A stretch of DNA of 37,087 nt. It comes from Streptomyces ipomoeae 91-03 (lineage in GTDB: Bacteria > Actinomycetota > Actinomycetes > Streptomycetales > Streptomycetaceae). The notes below the pieces were generated by a model. The model saw nothing but the letters and a program-made list of their open reading frames with translations, did no database searches and was not told where the DNA came from. Positions within the stretch are counted from its first letter, which is position 1; the number at the start of each line of letters is the position of its first letter. Positions 32,754 to 37,087 of this stretch are shown here, piece by piece. The DNA lies in assembly GCF_000317595.1 (NCBI RefSeq), contig NZ_AEJC01000632.1, forward strand, positions 1 to 37,087, given 5' to 3'. Position numbers and translations under genes: made by a program.

Positions 32754-33658
32754 GACGCCTCATAACTGGGTCGCCACCGCAGCAGCACCCGCTCGAGAGC
32801 CCGGACGAACTGATCGGCGAGCAGACCGAGGAGCGAGTAGATCACCAGCCCCACGAAGACCTGGTTGGTCTGGAGGTACGTCTGCCCCTGAGTGATGAGG
32901 AAGCCGAGTCCCTTGTCGGCGTTGACCGTCTCGGCGGCGACGAGCCCCAGGACGCTGTACGCGAGCGAGAACCGCAGGCCCACCAGGAACCCCGGCAGGG
33001 CTCCAGGCACCAGCACCCGCGTCACCAGACGCCAGGTTCCCGCGCCCGTCGTGCGCGCCATCTCGATGAGCCGCTGGTCGACGCCCCGGATCGCGGCGAA
33101 CAGGTTGAGGTACATCGGGACGCCGGCACCGAAGGAGATCAGCAGCACCTTGGTGAGCTCGTCGATGCCGAACCAGACGATCATCAGCGGCAGCACGGCG
33201 AGCAGGGGGATCGTGTTGAGGATCTGCACGACGCCGTTGAACAGGTACTCACCGCTGCGCAGCAGCCCGCCGAGCACCCCGCTGACGATGCCCACCGTCA
33301 GACCGATCGCCAGGCCGATGCCGGCCCGCTGCAGCGAGATGGCCAAGTCAGGGCCGAGGACGCCCTGCTGCCACAGATCGGCGGCGGACTTCACGATCGA
33401 CGTCGGCGCGGGGGCGTAGGTCTTCGACACCACTCCGGCCCGGGCGAGCGCCTCCCAGGCGAGGAGGATCGCGACCGGGGTCGTGTAGATGCCCAGCGGC
33501 CAGCGCAGGCGCTCGCGGAGTGTGCTGAACGGTGTCCGGCGGCGGGCGTCACGCGGCAGGAACACCTCGCGTTCCCGCGCGCCCGTCGTCCCGGCGTCCG
33601 GGGCCTCGGCGTCCGGGCCCTTGGTGACGGCAGGCGCCTTCAGGCTGAGCTCGGTCAT
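32750..33658 (-). CDS. ssuC: Sulfonate-type ABC transporter permease
   Basis: This 302-aa permease has a polar N-terminal tail of about 50 residues, then six TM helices. YAPAPTSIVKSAADLWQQG, NTIPLLAVLPLMIVWFGIDE, the EAA-like loop RLIEMARTTGAGTWRLVTRV and LRFSLAYSVLGLVAAETVNA are hallmarks of the SsuC/TauC/NrtB group. The ATG at 33658 overlaps the stop of the dioxygenase gene. It is the channel of the sulfonate-type importer. Confidence 0.88.
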   Translation of the reverse strand: MTELSLKAPAVTKGPDAEAPDAGTTGAREREVFLPRDARRRTPFSTLRERLRWPLGIYTTPVAILLAWEALARAGVVSKTYAPAPTSIVKSAADLWQQGVLGPDLAISLQRAGIGLAIGLTVGIVSGVLGGLLRSGEYLFNGVVQILNTIPLLAVLPLMIVWFGIDELTKVLLISFGAGVPMYLNLFAAIRGVDQRLIEMARTTGAGTWRLVTRVLVPGALPGFLVGLRFSLAYSVLGLVAAETVNADKGLGFLITQGQTYLQTNQVFVGLVIYSLLGLLADQFVRALERVLLRWRPSYEAS

Positions 33659-34551
33659 GCCGCCACCGCCAGTACGCTGCTGTAGTGCGAGGCGTCGCCG
33701 ACGAGTTGCTCGCTGCGGCGGCCGTCGACACCGGTCGGCACCTCTCCCGCGACCGTCACCCGGTTGAGGCGGCGCGGGTGGTCGTCGTAGTTGTCCACCC
33801 CGTAGTGCTGGGTGATCCGGTTGTCGAAGATCAGCAGCTGGTTCGGGGACCAGGTCCAGCGCAGGATGTTCTCCGGACGTGTCACGTATGACTGCAGGAT
33901 GCGCAGCAGATCGGCCGAGTCGCTGCTCGGCAGGCCGACGATCCGTTTGGCGAACCCGCCGATGAACAGGCCGCGTTCGCCCGTCAGCGGATGCACCCGC
34001 ACCACCGGGTGCTCGGCCTCGTAGGGCGTGGAGACGAAGACGCGGTCGTACTCCTGCCGCTGCGCGGTGGTGGCCGCGGGGCGCGCGTAGTCGTACTGGT
34101 TGGTGTGCACGACGCGCAGCGTGTCCGCGAGGGCGCGCAGCGGTTCGGGGAGGTCGCGGTAGGCCGCGGCGGCGTTGGCGATGAGCGTCTCGCCACCGTA
34201 GGGCGTGGTCACGATGGAGCGGAGCGTGGTGAGCTGCGGCGGGTTGACCACGAAGGTGACGTCCGTGTGCCACTCGTTGGCCTTGGACGTCTCACTGTCG
34301 ACGGCGAGCACGTTCGTCGTGCCGTCGGCGGCCGGCACGTTGGGATGGGCGGTGGTGAGTTCACCGAACCACCCGGCCACACGCTCCTGGCCGGCATTGT
34401 CGAGGTTCACGTCGTCGAACACGATCGCCTTGTGCTCGTTGAGGGCGTCCCGGAGCGTCGTGACCGTCGAGAGGCCGGGCGGCGTCGTGAGGTCGACGCC
34501 CTCGACGACCGCGCCGATGCGGCCGGTGAGCTTACGGATGGACACAGGCAT
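33655..34551 (-). CDS. TauD-type Fe(II)/2-oxoglutarate dioxygenase
   Basis: This 298-aa protein has the TauD/TfdA fold with the facial triad H95-x-D97 (in NEWHTDVTF) and H249 (ITQHYGVDN). Basic residues suited to 2-oxoglutarate binding follow in HPRRLNRVTV. Relatives cleave taurine, alkyl sulfate esters (AtsK) or other sulfonates, giving sulfite or sulfate. First structural gene of the unit with ssuC, ssuB and ssuA, so its substrate is probably what that importer brings in. It is about 15% longer than classic TauD and resembles AtsK-like forms. The start is 260 nt from leader L4. Confidence 0.83.
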   Translation of the reverse strand: MPVSIRKLTGRIGAVVEGVDLTTPPGLSTVTTLRDALNEHKAIVFDDVNLDNAGQERVAGWFGELTTAHPNVPAADGTTNVLAVDSETSKANEWHTDVTFVVNPPQLTTLRSIVTTPYGGETLIANAAAAYRDLPEPLRALADTLRVVHTNQYDYARPAATTAQRQEYDRVFVSTPYEAEHPVVRVHPLTGERGLFIGGFAKRIVGLPSSDSADLLRILQSYVTRPENILRWTWSPNQLLIFDNRITQHYGVDNYDDHPRRLNRVTVAGEVPTGVDGRRSEQLVGDASHYSSVLAVAA

Positions 34552-34748
34552 GAGAGGTCCCTCCCGGGCAGATGGGCACACCAAGGGGTGCTGGGGATGA
34601 GGGAAGGCCACGCTGGGCGGGCCTCGAGAGAAGAATGCGTGGTCGCAGGACCGCTACAGCCGCCTTCTCAGCGACCGCGTCGGCGTGCGTGAACAGGCTC
34701 CCGGCTCATACCGGAAGGAGAGGAGACGGAGAGTCCTCAGGTGGTGGA
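34552..34748. other. 5' untranslated stretch of the dioxygenase unit
   Basis: No gene seen. It is part of the roughly 260-nt leader RNA between L4 and the dioxygenase start. Confidence 0.4.
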
Positions 34749-34810
34749 TACGACGATCCCGTGGGGAGGCATCGCAGTGCGGGCGGTCTTACACCGCCTC
34801 AGCCGTCGTA
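34749..34810 (-). terminator. Nested stems directly after leader L4
   Basis: An outer 7-bp pairing (34749-34755 with 34804-34810) encloses a 6-bp hairpin GGCGGT/ACCGCC (34782-34798). The outer arm begins 2 nt after the L4 stop. A ribosome stalled on the two Cys codons would cover that arm, so the fold could sense cysteinyl-tRNA. Confidence 0.5.
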
Positions 34811-34811
34811 G

Positions 34812-34889
34812 TCAGCGACAACAAAACGCGCTGGAGACGTGCGCCAGATCGATGTGGCGCCGCCGAGTCAGGTCCACGCGCGGGTTCAT
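34812..34889 (-). CDS. Leader peptide L4 (cysteine attenuator type), 25 aa
   Basis: The peptide is MNPRVDLTRRRHIDLAHVSS followed by AFCCR. It is nearly identical in its core to L1 (LTRRRHxDLAxVSSAFC). Two consecutive Cys codons are followed by one Arg and the stop. There is no Shine-Dalgarno sequence; the ATG lies 8 nt after the -10 element TGAACT, so the transcript probably starts at or next to the ATG. It precedes the TauD/ssu unit. Confidence 0.8.
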   Translation of the reverse strand: MNPRVDLTRRRHIDLAHVSSAFCCR

Positions 34890-34897
34890 GGGACGGG

Positions 34898-34927
34898 AGT
34901 TCAGCAGACGCCCACCGCGTTGGTCAA
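34898..34927 (-). promoter_or_regulatory. Promoter of leader L4
   Basis: TTGACC (34922-34927), an 18-nt spacer and TGAACT (34898-34903), then 8 nt to the L4 ATG. TCCGGG lies 6 nt upstream of the -35. The same layout is seen at L1 and upstream of the 35116-36087 gene. Confidence 0.6.
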
Positions 34928-35039
34928 TAACTTCCCGGACAGGTCTTGCATTGCGGACACGGAGAACTTCTCCGCCTCTTCGGGACACGTCCACGCGGCG
35001 GGAAACCGCCGGGCACTCCCCCGGCGCGGAAAATGAACA

Positions 35040-35101
35040 CGAGGGCACACACCGGGCAGGGCGTGATCGCCCGTTCCGGTTGCGTGCCCTCGCGGGCGAT
35101 C
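35040..35101 (-). terminator. Interlocking inverted repeats after the second TauD-type gene
   Basis: Stem A pairs 35040-35048 with 35084-35092 (9 bp). Stem B pairs 35065-35073 with 35093-35101 (9 bp). The arms interleave, so the stems are mutually exclusive or form a pseudoknot. On the minus strand stem A is followed by TGTTCATTTTC. It lies 15 nt after the TauD-type stop, so termination is the likely role. Confidence 0.6.
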
Positions 35102-35115
35102 CGGTCGAACCCCGG

Positions 35116-36087
35116 TCAGGCCTGGGCGACCGCCCCGTCGGTGGAGGCTCCGGAGGCGACCCCGTACGCCGGCTCCGGCACGGACTCGGGCGTGAGCAGC
35201 ACCGAGCGGCGGCCGTCGACGCCCACCGGCACGTCGCCGTCGATGGTGACGCGGCGCAGGGTGCGCTCGTGGTCGTCGGAGTCGTCCACGCCGTAGTGCT
35301 GGGTGGCGCGGTTGTCCCACAGGGCGACGTCACCGGCGCGCCACTGCCAGCGGACGGTGTTCTCCGGGCGTTCGATGTGCGACTGGAAGAGGTTGATGAG
35401 GGCCCGCGAGTCGGTGCCGCGCAGCCCGCTGAGCCGCTGCACGAAGTTGCCGAGCAGCAGGACCCGTTCGCCGGTCTCCGGGTGGACGCGCACCACGGGG
35501 TGCTCGGTCTCGAACTTGGTCGAGGTGAACACCTTCCGGAACCGGCTCAGTTCGGCCGACGGGGCGTCAGGGCGTACGGCGGCGTAGTCGTAGTCGTTGG
35601 TGTGCACGGCGCGCAGGCTCTCGGCCAGCACCCGCAGTTGCTCGGGCAGTCCGGCGTGGGCGGCGGCCGTGTTGGCCCACAGGGTGTTGCCGCCGTAGGG
35701 CGGGACGACCTCGGCGCGCAGGATGGAGAAGGCGGGGTAGGCGGGCACGAAGGTGACGTCGGTGTGCCACTGGTTGGCGCGTCCGCCGTGGTCGTTGTCG
35801 ACGGCGAAGGCGTACTTGCCGTCGACGGAGGGCACGGTGGGGTGGGCGACGGGCTCGCCGAGCAGACGGCCGAACGCCTCGTGGCTGTCGGCGTCGAGGT
35901 GGTGCTGGTCGCGGAAGAAGACGACCTTGTGTTCCAGGGCCGCGGCGCGGATCGCGGCGACGGTGGCCTCGTCGAGGTCGCCGCCGAGGCGGACGCCGGT
36001 GATCAGGGCGCCGATCCGGCCGCCGATCTTCTCGACGGTGAGGGTGGTGTTCTCCGGGGCGGGCGCGGCGGGTGCGGTGGACGTCAT
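35116..36087 (-). CDS. TauD-type Fe(II)/2-oxoglutarate dioxygenase
   Basis: This 323-aa protein has the facial triad H108-x-D110 (NQWHTDVTF) and H264 (ATQHYGVDD), and the Arg cluster TLRRVTIDGD near 276-284 for 2-oxoglutarate. Other landmarks are LEHKVVFFRDQHHLDADSHE and EHPVVRVHPETGERVLLLGN. Predicted to release sulfite or sulfate from taurine-like sulfonates or alkyl sulfate esters. It is a paralogue of the protein at 33655-34551 but transcribed alone, from a promoter about 220 nt upstream and ending at the interlocked hairpins. It lies back to back with the ROK regulator. Confidence 0.83.
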   Translation of the reverse strand: MTSTAPAAPAPENTTLTVEKIGGRIGALITGVRLGGDLDEATVAAIRAAALEHKVVFFRDQHHLDADSHEAFGRLLGEPVAHPTVPSVDGKYAFAVDNDHGGRANQWHTDVTFVPAYPAFSILRAEVVPPYGGNTLWANTAAAHAGLPEQLRVLAESLRAVHTNDYDYAAVRPDAPSAELSRFRKVFTSTKFETEHPVVRVHPETGERVLLLGNFVQRLSGLRGTDSRALINLFQSHIERPENTVRWQWRAGDVALWDNRATQHYGVDDSDDHERTLRRVTIDGDVPVGVDGRRSVLLTPESVPEPAYGVASGASTDGAVAQA

Positions 36088-36244
36088 GGAGGGGGTCCCT
36101 TCGCCGGGTGGCTGCTGGTTCTGTTAGTTGCTGTCGGAGCGGAAGGAAATCCGCGCAGGTGAAGGCCTGGGTGAATCCGGGCGGAAGCAGAGCGGGGATG
36201 CCGTCGTGAATTCAGCGGCACGGACACGCGGCCGGGACGTGGTA

Positions 36245-36295
36245 TCACCCCAGGCCGGCGGGGAGCCGCGGAACGAGACGATGCGGCGCGGTCAT
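36245..36295 (-). CDS. Possible short leader ORF, 16 aa, without Cys
   Basis: The ATG at 36295 lies 7 nt after the candidate -10 of a TTGACC promoter, exactly as in L1 and L4. The peptide (MTAPHRLVPRLPAGLG) has neither the HVDL core nor Cys. After its TGA the same frame continues YHVPAACPCR and stops again, so Cys codons exist just beyond the stop. It may be a decayed leader, or the resemblance of position may be fortuitous. Confidence 0.35.
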   Translation of the reverse strand: MTAPHRLVPRLPAGLG

Positions 36296-36302
36296 GTCCA
36301 CG

Positions 36303-36332
36303 AGCTTGGGCACACGCGGTCGAGCCGGTCAA
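36303..36332 (-). promoter_or_regulatory. Promoter of the second TauD-type gene
   Basis: TTGACC (36327-36332), an 18-nt spacer and CAAGCT (36303-36308) as a poor -10, then 7 nt to an ATG. TCCGGG sits 5 nt upstream of the -35. The support comes from identity of layout with the L1 and L4 promoters. Confidence 0.5.
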
Positions 36333-36468
36333 GGTTTCCCGGAACCGTTTCACGAGGCTGCAATACACCGGTCACAGCCGCCGTGGCCCTGGCCACTGCC
36401 GGTCGCCAAAGGGCCCTGTCGCACGGCATGTTGGATCCGCTCATCCGCGCGCAGCAGGAAGGACCGCG

Positions 36469-37087
36469 ATGTCGACCACCACTCCCCCGGGTGCACGCGC
36501 ATCCGGCGACGGTCGCCGGGAGGCCAACGCCGCTGCCGTGCTGCGGGCCGTGCTCGACCACGGTCCGGTCGCCCGCAGCGGCATCGCCCGGCTGTCCGGG
36601 CTGAGCCCGGCGGCCGTCTCCCGGCAGTGCACCGACCTGGCCCGCCTCGGCCTGGTGCGGGAGGTGCCGCACCTGGTCGCGGCGAGCGGGGTGGGCAGGC
36701 CGCAGATCCCGGTCGACCTCGACACGGAGGAGACCGGGCCGCTGGTCGCGGGGGTGCACATCGGAGTGCCGCGCACAGCTTTCGGGCTGACGGACCTGCG
36801 CGGCACGCTCCTGGCACGGCACGACTTCCGCTACGACGGCGTACCGGCCGCGGGGCTCGCGGACCACATCGGCCGGGGGCTGACCGCGTTCATCGCGGAG
36901 CACGCACCGGCCGGCCGCAGGGTCCTGGGGGTGGGCGCGGCGATCGGCGGCTGGGTGGATCCGACGACGGCGACCGTCGTACGGCATGACGCGCTCGGCT
37001 GGCACCATCGGCCCCTCGGAGCGGAGCTGCGGCGGCACACCGGACTGCCCGTCCGTGTCGACAACCACGCCCGCGCCGTCGCCCGGT
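36469..37087 (+). CDS. ROK-family transcriptional regulator, C-terminus beyond window edge
   Basis: The 206 codons in the window begin at an ATG with GGAAGG 6 nt upstream. Residues about 17-75 form a winged helix (GIARLSGLSPAAVSRQCTDL, ARLGLVRE). The ROK sugar-kinase-like domain then starts: GRPQIPVDLD, GPLVAGVHIGVPRTAFGLTD, VGAAIGGWVDP, and VRVDNHARAVA at the edge. ROK regulators bind DNA as dimers and often respond to sugars or sugar derivatives. It is divergent from the TauD-type gene and could control it or the sulfur island; nothing in sequence proves this. Confidence 0.82.
   Translation, partial: MSTTTPPGARASGDGRREANAAAVLRAVLDHGPVARSGIARLSGLSPAAVSRQCTDLARLGLVREVPHLVAASGVGRPQIPVDLDTEETGPLVAGVHIGVPRTAFGLTDLRGTLLARHDFRYDGVPAAGLADHIGRGLTAFIAEHAPAGRRVLGVGAAIGGWVDPTTATVVRHDALGWHHRPLGAELRRHTGLPVRVDNHARAVAR

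Overview
The window is very GC-rich, with GTG/TTG starts, 4-nt stop/start overlaps and twin-arginine lipoproteins. This points to a Streptomyces or close actinomycete chromosome. Nearly all genes lie on the minus strand.

Region A (1-5.9 kb) is defence and DNA-repair flavoured. It holds a truncated DinG-type exonuclease/helicase running off the left edge, an unrecognised zinc-ribbon protein, and a translationally coupled set: an unknown 187-aa protein, a SLATT two-TM effector and a CD-NTase with an AGS-C-type sensor. The last two look like a minimal (type I) CBASS. Region B (5.9-8.75 kb) is a graveyard: a possible SUMF1-like fragment, a metE fragment, a frameshifted membrane-protein gene, a tyrosine-recombinase C-terminus ending in a strong hairpin, and a frameshifted SfnB-like gene.

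Region C (8.8-36.1 kb) is a large organosulfur-scavenging island in five transcription units. (1) ssuE, three SfnB/DszC-type monooxygenases, ssuD, a CUT1 sugar-type ABC importer without its ATPase, and a DmoA-like monooxygenase. (2) Four luciferase-like (LLM) flavin monooxygenases. (3) A polar-amino-acid-type ABC importer and a GNAT acetyltransferase. (4) A TauD-type dioxygenase, ssuC, ssuB, ssuA, an NtaA/DszA-type monooxygenase and a truncated ABC ATPase. (5) A second TauD-type dioxygenase. A ROK regulator diverges at the right edge.

The most interesting feature is regulatory. Units 1-4 are each preceded by a short ORF of 25-49 codons with a shared core (H/A-V/I-D-L-x-R/H-V-x-x-A-F/L-C) and clustered Cys codons at its end. 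Each is followed by a hairpin before the first structural gene. This looks like a family of cysteine-sensing attenuator leader peptides. Two of them, and a third short ORF upstream of unit 5, start 7-8 nt after a candidate -10 box in the layout TTGACC-18 nt-N6, with TCCGGG just upstream, so they may be translated from leaderless mRNA. Together the genes would import sulfonates, sulfate esters and thioether compounds and oxidatively cleave their C-S or S-O bonds when cysteine is short.
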